Under the pieces are notes generated by a model that saw only the letters and a program-made list of their open reading frames with translations, ran no database searches and was not told the origin of the DNA. From Numida meleagris (lineage: Eukaryota > Chordata > Aves > Galliformes > Numididae): 64,000 bases of DNA. The stretch is taken from positions 5,928,499 through 5,992,498 of the forward strand of contig NC_034421.1 of NCBI RefSeq assembly GCF_002078875.1, given 5' to 3'. Shown here one piece after another: positions 1 to 12,459 of the stretch. Position numbers and translations under genes: made by a program. Numbering within the stretch: position 1 is the first letter of the stretch; every line of letters starts with the position of its first letter.

Positions 1-2100
1 GGGAGGATAAATTGCATTAGGGGCTGCGCACTCCCAGCCCTGTCCTGGTGTCCAGGGACTGCTTTGGACTGAAGCTGTGTGCGAACCACCAAAATCCGAT
101 AAATCTCAGCATGTGAATGCTCCAGGGCCAAAGAGCCAAACAACAATGCAACAGGTGGAGGAAACTCTTAAATCCATCCAAACCTTTCCTGTGGCTGCCA
201 GGACTGGTTTGGCTAACCCACGGAAGGCTTCTGAAGCTCCAGGAGGGTTTTTTTTCATTGGGTGGTGGGTCTGCCAAGCCCACATCCCACTGGAGCCACA
301 GCTGTACCCTGAGCCTTGCAGGTGATGGGACCCTCCAGCAATGCACCTGAGGGACTTGCACCAGGTTTCCAGCCCCTTGCTCTGGATTTCAGCAGCAGGT
401 GGAGATGAAGCTCAGCACTGGCTCTGCAACCCAGCCAGATTTGCCTGGTCCACAGAGCACGAACATTGCCATAGGTTGTCTCCAATGTGGATACAGCCCT
501 GGGTTATGAGGATGCTATTCCCCTCCTATATGCATCCTTAATTCTGCATTTCACTCTAAAGAAATGACCTATGCATTTTCATTTCTCTGGAGCCATCATC
601 CTGGATCTTACAACACAAGGTGCAGCAAGCACCTGTTTCATTTCTGGGCTGCAGTTTCTTGCTGAACACTTCAGCAAAGCAGTGCTGATTCCGGATCATT
701 CACCTCACTCTGCTGAGCCCTTCACTCTCCCGACCTTCTGCCTGACTTCCTCAAGTAACATCACAGCATTTGGGAAAAGCCTGCAACATCAGACACCAGA
801 AAATCCCATCAGTGACAGCCACAGTGGGAGCTTCATCAGGGAGGAAAATAAAGCCTTAGCCATCAAAGCCACAGAAGAGTAAGATATCAGCATAGGAAAC
901 CAAGTTTTACTAGTTCTGGGGCTGAACTCTTTCTTACCAAGATCACAGAAATGCCCTTGGGGTGTCCTCTACACTAACAGGAGCACCAGTTACAGGATTA
1001 AGTCCAGCTCTGTTTCCTTCAAAATGTTACTTTCTGCAAAGCATTGACATGATTGGCATCAGACTGCTGGGTTTGCTCAGCGAGAAATCAAACATTTCTG
1101 CCTCGAGGGGCCTTGCAACCCAGATCCCAGGTGATGGCACAAAGATGACTTTTGGCAGCCAGTTTCCAGTTTTCCCATGAGACAAGGCTGTATTTCCGAA
1201 GTCAGCCAGTGTCTGCAGGACCTGATCCACTGCCTTCTCCAAGCCTGGCATTGGAGCCCACCCTTGGGGTGAGCTTGTATTAACCAGCTTACTAATTTAT
1301 TAACCGTTAAAGTGATGGCAGAGCCTGTGCTCACTGGGTATCCTACGGTGTCCGGACCCACGGCCACAGAACTGCACAGCTCTGGAAAGCTGGAGCCGCT
1401 TCACCAGCTCTGGCTGGAAGTTCATCTCAGTTCATAACTGTTGTGTTTTACCTTTGTTCTGCTTCCCTCTGCATAAGCTCGTGGCCTAGAGGGAGAAATG
1501 CTGCTTGAATGTGCAGGAAACCTGGGCTAGATTCCCGTTCTCTTGCTCCTTCAACTACTTTAAAAGGAAAAGGAGTGGGGTTTTCCAGCCACACGTGTGT
1601 CACAGCCATGCGTTTCATTAAGCATCACGGGGAACTCGCTCACCGAGCTTCATTACCTTTTGTCTGCAGTTCCAGGAACGGAGCAGACGGTTGCCAGACT
1701 GTGGTATGCAACGATTGCCCCTTGAAAAGTCTTTAAAGACTTTAAACTTTGCACAGACGCCTTAAGCAGCCCCAGCTGCCGTTTCCACATGAGACAGTCT
1801 TAGAGATAAATAGATGTTTGTAATCAGGCGGGCGCTGGTGAGGGGGACACACCTCCATCCAGGTAAGCAGCTTTATTCAATGTAAGGGCATTGCAATTTT
1901 CAAAGCATGGGGCTGCCCTGGTGAGTGCACTGCAGGGCTCACCCGCCTCTGTCCACACTTTCTCAGAGCACCATTTCTCCTGTGCTCAGTGCTGCAATTA
2001 GCTTGATTTATAGGAAATATCATTATCGCTCCCTTTTCCTCCGCGCCCATCTTTGGGAAGCTTTGACAACAGAAAACCAGATCTAACAGGAGAGGAAAGC
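1..2100. other. non-coding stretch, nothing recognisable
   Basis: I see no gene, RNA gene or transposon here. Open frames on both strands are about 115 codons or shorter, overlap one another and show no familiar domain. The sequence is of ordinary composition, with short mixed purine and pyrimidine tracts. It could be intergenic or intronic. Confidence 0.5.
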
Positions 2101-2126
2101 AGCCCAGCAGCTGGGCTCTGCTCCTT

Positions 2127-2560
2127 GCGATGCCACAGACCTCACCGGGAGGAGCAGAATCCCTAAGAAATGAGCGGGTTTGGCTCAGCAGCACCGCAGA
2201 GGGAAGGGGTGACCTGCCCGCTGGCTTTCACCCTCCACGTGGCAAGCACTCACCTGGCTCAGGGATTTCACAGCAAACCCATCTCGCGGGCGAGAAGTTA
2301 GCGTGTGGGGTGAAGCTTTCTGAAGTGGGATGCGGTGCTAGGCAGGGGGCCAGCCCTGAGCTGGGGGAGCCCCGGGGCTTGTTTCACCCTCGGCTGGCAC
2401 CTTGAGCCCACGCCGCCGCTGTGCTTTGATATGGCCCCGCATCCTGTGAGTGGCACACGGGGCATCGCGTGAACCCCCCGCCCGGCTCTGGGGGGGAGCC
2501 CACCTGGGATTGCTTTGCTGTGAGCTGGCGTGGAGATGTGGGGAGGTTTTCGGAGCAGGT
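2127..2560. promoter_or_regulatory. weak CpG-enriched patch
   Basis: A hand count gives about 24 CpG dinucleotides in this stretch, against few in the flanks, with G+C at roughly 60 percent. The observed/expected ratio I estimate is just under 0.6, so it falls slightly short of the usual CpG-island definition. Long overlapping open frames occur here (for example 139 codons on the minus strand, 2298-2717). G+C richness alone explains them, because stop codons are A+T-rich. No exon or promoter element could be identified. It could be a weak or decayed island, or just a G+C-rich segment. Confidence 0.3.
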
Positions 2561-5500
2561 GGTGTGGTCCATGGTGCTGCGGGCATTGCTGTGGGCAGAT
2601 GGGGTGTTGGCAGACAGTGAGAGTGCCAGACCGGCTGAGTGGGCAGAGTGAGGCTGGCTGAGAGAGAAGGAGCAAAGCTTTGTGGAATACGGGCTGCCAC
2701 CTCCACCCTGCTCTCACTCAGCCATGGTCTTCTCTGAGCCGAGCCCTCCTGGCACCTCTCAGCTGTGCCGAACTAAGCTGCTTGATACAAATGTGCAGTT
2801 TTCCTTGAGAGATGAGGAGATGTTCACCCCAGGATGCAGAAGCCCCAGTTCCCAGATGGAGCTCAGCACCGACCATGAGATGCAGGAGCCCCACATCCCA
2901 TGCAGGAGCTCAGCACCAACCAAGCGCAAGTTCCCGGGGGTGGCACCGACCCGCCAGGCTCGGATCGCTCTCCTTGCCCTAATCCGCACTGGATCAGCTG
3001 ATTTCATTTCTAATTTCCTCACACATGTGCTCAAGCACAGCTGTGGAACATGAGCCGAGTCTGCAGAGGAAATCCTGAGATTTACACAGGCCCCAGTGGA
3101 TTACAGAAACCTGGAAACTGGACAGATAACACTCATGTAACAGACTCAAAACATGCTGAGGAGAAAAAAAAAATCACAATAGATTAAAACCTGCTGTTCT
3201 CTGCAAAATGTAAAAGTGTCTTTTCCAACACTTTGAACTACTGTGTTAAAACTTTGTAGGTAGCTGTCCTTTCAAAGGTGCAATCTTCAGGAGGAGGGTT
3301 GGGTTTTTTTTAATGGATTTGGTAAAGTCGCAATAAAAGAGATCTTAAAAGGGCTTGACCTGGAGGGCTGCAAGCTTTTTGGCCTGGCGAGAATCATTCC
3401 TAAACTGTGTGCAGCTTTCAAAGCTTCTGAGAACTTCCAAAACCTGACCTGGCTGACATGAAGTGTGCAAGGTAGTGGGAGTAAGAAGTAAACATCTCTG
3501 GTGGGGAGATGCTGCTCTTCCAATCCCAGTGAAACCATTGGAAGCTGTGTGGGTTCTGGAGAGGGGATAGATAAATCTCTTTTCTCAGCTTCTCTCTGCC
3601 TCCAGAAAGTAAAGACTTTGCATCTGGGGGTTTGGCTTCCTGCAGCCTGGGACAGGGCCCAGCTAGAGGAGGATTTACTCTCAGGCTGGGTGCTAAGCTG
3701 GTTTCACAGCACGTTCCCCACAGTGACTGTATCACATTTATCTGCACCTTGTGATGTTGCAGCCTGTTATGTACATAAATGCTTTTCTTTTCAACTGCAA
3801 AGAGTTTCCAGCCATAGCCCCTATTGTCTTTATGAAATGGCTTTGTCCTGATTCATGCTTTCATCTATTCTGTGCCCATTCTCTCAGTTTCTCTGTGTCT
3901 GCTTTTACATCTTTTTAACAACTCAAGCTAACAGTTGATCTGGGAGGGATGGCCACCACCCTGGACAGATATTTCCACGTTCCCCATATAATTAGTGTGT
4001 GAAGGGCGTTTTCCACATGCTTTCTAGTTGGCCATGGGCTCAGAGTGCCATTTTTATGCTCATTGAGGTCTACAGCTGTCTCAGTGCTGAACTCAGTGGG
4101 ACCAAGATCAGGCACAAGGTCAGACTGTCTTTTCTTATGCTGTCAAACATGATTTATTGCTTTTCTCAGGATCAATGACTTAAGAATTTGGGTTGCCAAG
4201 CTGTGCTGGGTCGCATCCACCCAGGGTGGCTAGCAGGGCCAGAACCTCTTCTTATGAGGCCCCTTCTTCCCTCAGGACTTTGTGTAAATCTGGGTTCCAT
4301 TTTATCTCTGGCATCAAAAGAATGTTGAGGAGGGGTCAGATAAAAGGTTGGGGGGTTTCCTCCTTCATTTCTATGAAGGGCAAACCAAGATGGTTTGGGG
4401 TTTGTGAAAGCAAAAGCAGGTTGACTTGAATCTCAGATCTTCTTTATCTCAGTCACCAATCTTTCATTTGAATTTGAGGTTTCCAAACCTAAACCCGGCT
4501 AAGACTTCATAAAAAAAAAAAAAAAGAAACCAAACCTGAAATCCAGCCTCCTCCTCCACACATTCCAGGCGGTTGCTGAGAAGAATTCTCCTCCAAGTTC
4601 ATTTTAATCAAACTGTGACCAGAAGAAACCTCAGCCGACTTCCACCTCTCCTGAGAAGGAATGGATCTGGTCCTGAGAAGGACAAAAAGAACAGAGAAAG
4701 GCAGACAAGACCTGACTTGGTTCCAGCCCTACCAACATGCTTCACGCTGGAGCTATTTAAATGCAAAACAAGAACTCCAGGCCTCTCACGACCTTTAGCA
4801 TGGCTTGAGACACTGTGAAATGATGTTGTAAGTACCATATGGCAAGACAGAAGAAACCCTGCTGAGATTGGCCTGGAGTGCAGAAGCTATTGCGGTAGCA
4901 AAGAGGGAAGAGCGGTTTGAGCCTTGGTGCCATACAAGATGACAGAGAAGGGGTAAAGGTGCATTGCCTGGAAAGAGGACTGTCTGGAAGATGTGGTAAC
5001 TTTGTCCCCATAAAGGGAGCCGCTTCTGGTATGGAAGGGGTTAACATTTTAGGATGAACAAATGTGGGGCGTATAGGAGATGGAACAGGGCAGAAGGCTT
5101 GGATTGAAGAGGTGGGCTTTGACTATGTGTATTTTGAGCCCTCCTCTTAATATCCAGAAAGAATCAGGGCTTGGCAGATGGTCGGTGACAAAAAGAAGGA
5201 AATCAGTCTCTGCAGGTCATTTTTTCCACCAGTAATGTGATCCTGCAACAAAAAGAAGTAGTTTCCATCCTCTCCCCCAGGAATCTATGTCTCTCCTACT
5301 GGATCCAACTCTTTAAAAGAATTGCTTTCCATCTAAAAAATGGATTTCCTCAACTCTGGATTTCTATGCGAGTCCCTTCTATCATGATTTCCAAGGTATC
5401 TGTTCTGCTCTATGCGTCAGCTATCGTTCCCAAGAGTTTTGTGACATAAACTGTGGCTTTTGACCGAGAATTAAAGCTTCCTGGGGTGAGAGCAGAGTGT

Positions 5501-6100
5501 TTTCTTTTGCATTTTGCAGTTCTCCAACTTAGTAAGCAAAAAGTAGCCAAATATAAAACTGTCCATTCTATGCTACTAGAACACATTCACACAAATCATC
5601 TTTTTTGGTACGCTCTGTAGCATTTATTTGGTGCATGTCACAGGCCAAATAGAACAGGAAACCAGAATGAGTCAGAATTTGCAGTAGTGTCTCTATAATT
5701 TAGTTCAGTTTTTCAAAATTATATTACAGGTAATGCACAGAGCAGAGATCCCCCAATGGACCAGCGAGCAGTGTCAGAACACGGTGAGCTGCCTTGTACC
5801 AATCCTCAGTGATGGACTGTGCACACTTTTAATTGCCTTTAATTGCTTCCTCCGGACTTGGTTTGCAACAGCACTAACGCATGACATCCGCCTTGCTTTG
5901 CCCACCCTGATCTGGGCTCTATGGGCTCAATGCAGTTGACAATGTGCTGCAGATAGGTCTGCAGGAGGCACCATTTTGCAGGCAGAAACCCCAAATTTGG
6001 CACACAGTTGTGTGCCCACTGCCCCATCCAGCACAGCCACCCTCGGCACTGCAGGCTCCAAACCATGTCCAACATGCTGCACTTTCACATCCATCCGAGG
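2560..6100. other. non-coding stretch with a poly-A run
   Basis: No gene is recognised. There is a run of 15 A at 4511-4525. A short imperfect duplication is visible: 2858-2875 and 2905-2922 both carry GAGCTCAGCACC followed by RACCA, 47 bases apart. The rest is unremarkable mixed-composition DNA. Confidence 0.5.
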
Positions 6101-6104
6101 CGGA

Positions 6105-6380
6105 TCGCAGCGCATTGTAACAACACGCTACAAAGCCAAGGGCCCAGACTTCGGGATTTTATTGGACCATTAACTTGGACAATGAAATTCTTCAGGGAGG
6201 ATATTTCTCGAGACAGACAGTTTCGTCAAGCGTTTTTTTTCCATCTGACCCTGGGCCCCAAAAGTAATGACAGCCTGAACACAGCGACGCTGTTTGCTGA
6301 TTGGTACCATGATCCCGCCAAGGGGAACCATGAGCCTGGTGAACTCTCCTTTTTAATTAGGTGTGAAAAGTCAACGGAGC
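6105..6380. promoter_or_regulatory. candidate conserved non-coding element
   Basis: This segment has the look of a vertebrate regulatory element: balanced base composition, no low-complexity runs except one T tract near 6233, no repeat homology and clustered transcription-factor-like words. At 6354-6366 a homeodomain core TAATTA overlaps a T-box half-site AGGTGTGA. The same T-box 8-mer also occurs at 6359-6366 and 16792-16799 only by my reading, which is about the number chance predicts. Conservation across species is an inference that I cannot test from one sequence. Confidence 0.22.
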
Positions 6381-6419
6381 TGCATGGCTCTCGCAGGGGA
6401 CCTGTAGCCAGCCTGCTCC

Positions 6420-9400
6420 ATGGATGACTCTTTCCCACCCCACGGCACCACTGCGGACCTCACCCCACATAATCACCCTTTGAAAGCCCTGCAGCCACAG
6501 CCCAGGCTTCCCTGCCCCAGTGCTGATGGCAAACCATGGAGAGCACATGCCTGGAAATTCTGGAGCCTCAGAGAGCCGACTGGAGTCTGGCTACACCTAG
6601 CCCTCAGTAGGTTTCTATGCTGAAAGATCCTGGCCTTCAAAATCACTCCTTTTACTTGGTATTTCAGTGCCTGTTTTCTGTTTGAAAATTAGTGCAAAGG
6701 TTCATTTGGTCCTGTGGTACTATTGTACAACTGGGAGGGTCATGATCATGTATGGGAGACTGAGGTGTTGGGTTATTCATCATTTTAGGGATCCCAAAGA
6801 GCTGACATACAGAATGACAGAATTAGGGTCCCACAGGCTGCGTTCCCCAAGTGAAGTGGCACTGCCTCCAGAGAAGCTGGCATTGCCCCAGTGACAGGAA
6901 GAGACATTTTCACTAGCACTTAATCTACAGAATTACAGGTTAAGGTGACTTGCATGTAGCTTTTTGGGGGGGATTTCCACCACACTGCAGTGTTTGCATT
7001 ACTGAGGCTGAGGTATGTGTTGCTCTGTTCATACCTAGGCAGGGAGCTCCTCATCTCCAACCAAAGCACAAACTGGGGATACAAGGCAAACCAAAGTGGT
7101 TGTTTCAGGGTTACCTTTGCTCCTTGACCCATCCATGATCTACCAATTGGCCTCTTGACACTGACAATAAGAAAACACAGGCAAGGTATCACAATTTTTA
7201 ATAAAAATACACAATTTATTCGAAAGATCAGCCACCCCCATTTCCCCACACAGCAATATGTGATGGTGGGAGTTAACCTTCCACATGTTCCAGTTGTTCT
7301 GGTTCAAGTTTTAAGTGGCTTCCGCTGCACCAGTGGGGAGAAAGAGCACGCCAGCAACAAAATGTGAGCAACCTCATAAATCTGTAGGAACTGGAACCTG
7401 GGAGAATTTTACACGGCTGAATGCAGAACAGTGCAGTGTGTGCAGCAATTGAAACATCACATTGCAATTAGACAAGCAGGATATTTGGTAGCGTCCTCCA
7501 AGTTGCGTCCAAGAGCATCTCTGTGGCATGTAGCAAAGCAGTTTTGCTGTAATCCAACTAACCCGAGGGTAGCAGGAAGGACAGCTGCACCACTGGCATC
7601 TGCCTGAGGCTGCTTACCTTGCTATCACAGCTGAGAAGCTGCTGTCGCCGGAGCAGATGCAGTTATTACCACTGCCATTAACAGCAGCAGTGCACTAACT
7701 CTTATGCAAACATACATTATGCAACAAAAGCCAATACTGCTCCAAGAATAGACAGTACAAGACCTGTTGGATACAGCAAGAGGAAGCAAGTTTCTGCAGA
7801 ATAAAAACAACCCTGTAGGGGTCCCTCATCAAGCTGCAATTAAAAAACAGTGAACAAAAACCCATCATCATGTATACACCACAGATAAATGTTTCAGCAT
7901 CACTGATGGAGCTTGCAGTTTTCCCAGGAGCTGCCACAACAGTGTCGGGTCATCAAACAAAGGGTTTGCAAAGCTTTCCAGAAATTTGTGAACCACCATA
8001 GGCTTCTTGACCAGAGATGCGCTGCTTCTTGCCGGCTTTGACTATGTAGGTGTTTTGTTGGATGCTATTTGGCACAGGAGAGCATGGTCAGGTTCCCGCC
8101 ACAACCCGACCCAATGGCATCTACCAACATCTGTCCTGGCAGCCGAGCTAAGAGCCACCAAAGAAATATCTGATGAACTGAAGATAACAAATGAATCAGA
8201 AACTGCTCCTGACACATTTCCAAAGAAAGTGGATACGTGGCCGAGCAGCCTCCGAATCATGGTGCTCTGCCATCTGGGAGGGGACGGCAATGGGGAGGCG
8301 CGAGCACATCTGTAGCCTCAGCCCCAGCTTAGGACCACCCCAGGGGATGTAGGAGCAGTTGCTCTTGGCTCTCATTTTTCCGTGCAGGAAATCGCAGACA
8401 GAAATATGATGCATCCACCATACGGCGAGTCCGGTGCGTCCTGGACAAATGAGCTGCTCCCCATGGCCGGGTGTGCGGGGCGGAGCGTGGCCCCGGTAGC
8501 CCCTATCCCCTCTCCCACCTCCACTAAATCCATGCCGCGATCAAACCCCGGCACTTCACCAACACAATGAACTCAAACATTCCCCTTCCGGAGGGGATGT
8601 GGTCAGTCACCACACACATCTTCTGGGGCCCGACCGCAGATCCAAACAGTCTGGTCACACATCACATGTAATCTTAACAGCAAAGTTTCTGACATGCAGT
8701 TCAGACCTACCCCTGTCCTTGTGGGATATTTCCCTTATATCTCCATGATAATAAAGAGTGAGACTTGTTCAAAATATTAGTATCTGGGGAGAGAGGGAAA
8801 AACTCTTCGGCAGACTATGACTCACACAAGAATTCCCCGAACCTGAGATGTGGGTAAGTCGTTAGGAAGGAGGAACTCATCCCAGCTCAGAGGTGAAGAG
8901 TCAGGATCTCTTCCCAAGCCGAAGCTCCCCAACCCTCCTCCAAGGAGGCCCTTGCCAGGGAGCTGGCATCACACAGCAGATCCCAGCAGTGGTCCCAGGT
9001 GCCATCTGTAAGATGCAGCCCTTTGAGCACAACCTGTAGCAAAGGAATCAAATCTAAGGCCTGCACCGTCTAAGGCCAAAATATTTTTACAAAAAAGTCA
9101 GTTGATTTTTTTTTGACAGAAAACTTGTGCAGGGGGCAAAAAGTATTTATTTTTTTAATCTGAAGTTGAAAATTCCATTCTTTCTGATTTGTATTTTTCA
9201 GGATCAGGATTTTTGAGTTTGGGGTGAAACTTTGCAGTTGGGTGAAGCATGTTTTCCCACCAGCTGTAGAGAGTACATCAACACATCCGTTTAATCAACC
9301 TGCAGTTCCCTGGTGCCTATTAAAATCCAGCGTGTAGTCTCCCTCTTCCAGCAGCTAGCACAGAGTATCAGCAATTTATCAGCATTTCCACCTATGCTTG

Positions 9401-12000
9401 GAGTTGCAGATATCTGCAGTAACTCTTTGGTAATGACTTTCTTATGGCTTCTGTTGCAGATATAAAAGCCTATAATGTTGAAATGATTGTTTTTATCAGT
9501 CAAAGTATTTTCCAATCTGTCCCATTTCCTCCACCCACATATTTTGTTTTCAGTGAGGAAAATTAAATAAACAGGATCCATTTTTCCAATGAAAACAAAA
9601 TCAGTTTGCAAGCCAAAAGGAACTCAGCTTGAATGCAATTGGGATTAGAGCAATTTAAAACTATTTCTCTGCATGTGTCAATGAAGAAATATAAAGTTTA
9701 GAGGAAACAAAATCACCATGAATGACGCACTGGAAATAGCCTAACTCAGCTCTGCGGGATAACGCGTATCATTTGGACGTGGCCCTCATTTTAGATAACA
9801 CTGCAGCAGCATAAAAGGCATGTGACAGCCACAGTTTTGGAAACCAAAGGACAAACCAGGCGTGTTCTTGGCTCTGGCTGCTCAGAGGATGGAAGAAGCA
9901 CTCTTGAGCTGCAGAGGTGAAGCAGCAGCTCTCGACCTCCAGACCTGGTTTGCTGTAGCTCACGGACTGAACTTTGCCTTTTTCTGGTGCCATAGATGCA
10001 CCAGGGCATGTGGGACAACCAGCATCTCCAGCCCTTCTATGGTTCCTGGGTCTGATCTGAGCCCTGAGTAAAGAACATGAAAATGCGTGAGTGCTTGATC
10101 CCAGTCCAAAGCCATGTCCTTCCTCCTCTCCCTACGCAGAGCCCTCCTTGTGCCATATCTCAGTGCCTTACCTCATATTTCTGCCATCTTTGAAGGACTG
10201 CTCCCTGTACCTCAACAGGCAGCTTGGCAGGGAAGCCCTCTGGAAGAAATGACGTGTTGGAAAGAGCTGGAGTGCACCGAATCCTGGGGCAGCATGGGGC
10301 AGTGCATCCTGCATGGGATGGTGCGCCATCTCCTGGATTCCTGTCTCCTTCTGCAGCTCTTGGAGGTCGAGACAAGAGATGAAGCTCTGCAAGCCATGCT
10401 CTCTCCTGTCTGGTCACTCCTTAATTTCTCCTGAGCAATCCAGACCTCTCATTAACACTGACCCCAGAGACCAGCAGCCCCCATCCCACTCCCAGCAGCC
10501 CTGGCCCACAGCCCATCCTCTGCACGTGCACCAGTTGCATTCATCCAGCTGCATTCATGTCCCCGCCTGAAATCTGGAAGTGGCTCATGCCCAAGAAAAG
10601 GTCACTTATCCCCAAACTGGAGGAGCCAAGTGCTCTGCCTCCCCAGCACTCCCACATCACCAGCCAAGTGCAAACAATGATGGAAGACTTTTGTAATAAA
10701 GACAGCCAGGAGCCCAGCAAGCTGCAACCCATCCTGCATGGATCCCAAAACACATGGCATGGTACAGCAAACCCCTGGCTAGGGCACATGGCATGGAGCG
10801 GGTTTCTGCCAGAGCTCCTGGCTCTGTCCTGGGGTGTTTCCCCATGGGGAGCTTATGGACCAAGACTGGAGAGAGGACACCGACATTTCCACTGGCATTC
10901 CAGAAATGGCACTGAGAGTCTGGGTGAGCACAGAGGGCTCAGAGGGGCTGCAGGAGAAGGGCAATACAACAGGTTGGTTCCCTCTGCACTGTTGCTGGCA
11001 CACGCTGCCAACCGCCTGTTGCCGTCTCTGAACAGATGTGGGCAGTTTTGCCGATGATGAAGTATTGAATAAGTTTCTCCTTCAGGGATTATTACTACTA
11101 AATAAATCTGCAGGTTTATACGTTTAGCAGCTGACGGAGATTCTTTTTCCCTCCCCTTCTTTGTTATATTATTCCTTGCAGCAAGAGCCAAAACAAGGAT
11201 TTTAAGCCAGGGAGAGGAGAGAGAACGATCAGGATGTGATTTGGGAAATTTTAGAAACAATGCTAGAGCAAATGGGGGCAAAATATCCTCCCCAAAACAT
11301 AGCTCATTTATGCATTGCAGCTTGTTTCATGGTGTATCTTGGACTCCATGAGCATTGGTTTAACCACCAGTCCATAAATTCATCTGGTATATTTCAAATT
11401 TGTGTCCTGGGAAAAGATCTCTCCCTCCCTCCTGGTGGTATTGGATTATTTTTTTTTCTCTTTCTTTCTTTCTGGGCTGACTTTGAGCAACATGGGGCTT
11501 GGATTTACAGTGGTTTAAGTTCCACTGAAAATATTCCCTGGCCAACCCAAAAAAAAAAGACAGAGAGCGTGCGATGAAGGAGCCCAACCTGTTTGCTCCT
11601 AGTTGGTAATGGCAGGTTGAATTTGGGGCATGGGCTGAGTCATGTACTCTTGATGTTTTGCTGTCTACTTTTTTGTTAAAGCCTCTAAGCTTTCTTCAGT
11701 GCACCTCCAAAACGAGACCTGAGAGAGTCTTGGTGCTCTGTCTGTGGCCTCCATGGCTACTAGAGATGCCCTCCCATCACCATTGCAGGAATGCTTCCCA
11801 GTTCCTCTTCCCAGTTTCTAACTTCTTCTTGCCTCATAAGTATTCAATTCAGAATGCTGAAAGGCCCCAGCCTGGGAGAAACAAGGGAAGAACAAGAAAC
11901 ACTTGCCATACATCAATGCTGATGGCAGCATCTGAAGAGCCCCAGGACTCTTTTACCTGTGATGGGAAGAGGACATTGCTCAAGGGACAGAGGACTCCTG
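6420..12000. other. non-coding stretch, nothing recognisable
   Basis: No gene, RNA gene or known repeat is recognised. The longest open frame, 166 codons on the plus strand at 10557-11057, has no recognisable domain and overlaps several open frames on the minus strand. The part from 8570 to 9290 has no open frame of 60 codons and is locally A+T-rich with T tracts. Confidence 0.5.
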
Positions 12001-12046
12001 TGGGCAGCTTGTTACTCTGCTACAGCCCTCACGTGTCTCAGGGAGG

Positions 12047-12102
12047 TGGGTTTGGTGTTGTCTTGACCCTTGGCTGGGTTTGGTGTTGTCTTGACCCTTG
12101 GC
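12047..12102. repeat. perfect 28-bp tandem duplication
   Basis: Two directly adjacent, identical 28-base copies lie at 12047-12074 and 12075-12102, each starting TGGGTTTGGTG and ending ACCCTTGGC. Identity over the whole unit points to a recent local duplication, probably by replication slippage. It is not part of a recognisable mobile element. Confidence 0.9.
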
Positions 12103-12410
12103 TATCATCATCATTATCCCAAGTGAGCAATGTGAACAAGAATAGAGGCTATGGACTCAGTTCACACCGGGAAGCCAAGAAACAGATCCTGCTTGGGTGC
12201 AGCAGGCAGGCATATCACACTGTTTAAAACTCTGAGTTTGATAAAAAATGTAGAAGCTGAGACCTCTTCAGGAGAAAATCAAGAGAAAGTTACCAGGCCC
12301 AGAAGAAAAATGACCAATGCCATGCACAAGCTGGCAACACCCCTACATGACACTGGATACAACAGCTGTGTGCATTTCTCATCCCAGCTATTGCACTTGG
12401 GACAGGGAGG

Positions 12411-12453
12411 TGGACATGGTGGCCATGGTGGCTGTGGTGGCCTTGGTGGCCAT
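12411..12453. repeat. short 9-bp minisatellite (TGGNNNTGG)n
   Basis: Nearly five 9-base units follow one another: TGGACATGG, TGGCCATGG, TGGCTGTGG, TGGCCTTGG and a partial TGGCCAT. The first two bases and the final TGG are constant while the middle varies. In one frame it would encode a Gly/His-rich stretch (GGHGGHGGCGG), which is simply a consequence of the repeat. Copy number is likely to vary between individuals. Confidence 0.85.
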
Positions 12454-12459
12454 CCCCTT

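Noticed and set aside
8007..8315. 102-codon plus-strand frame whose middle part reads protein-like
   Set aside because: No recognisable family. Overlapping minus-strand frames are equally open and there are no clear exon boundaries.
10557..11057. 166-codon open frame on the plus strand
   Set aside because: Random-looking composition with multiple overlapping frames on the minus strand.
11658..12227. 189-codon open frame on the plus strand
   Set aside because: No recognisable domain. It includes the recent 28-bp tandem duplication, which happens not to break the frame, and the amino-acid composition looks random.
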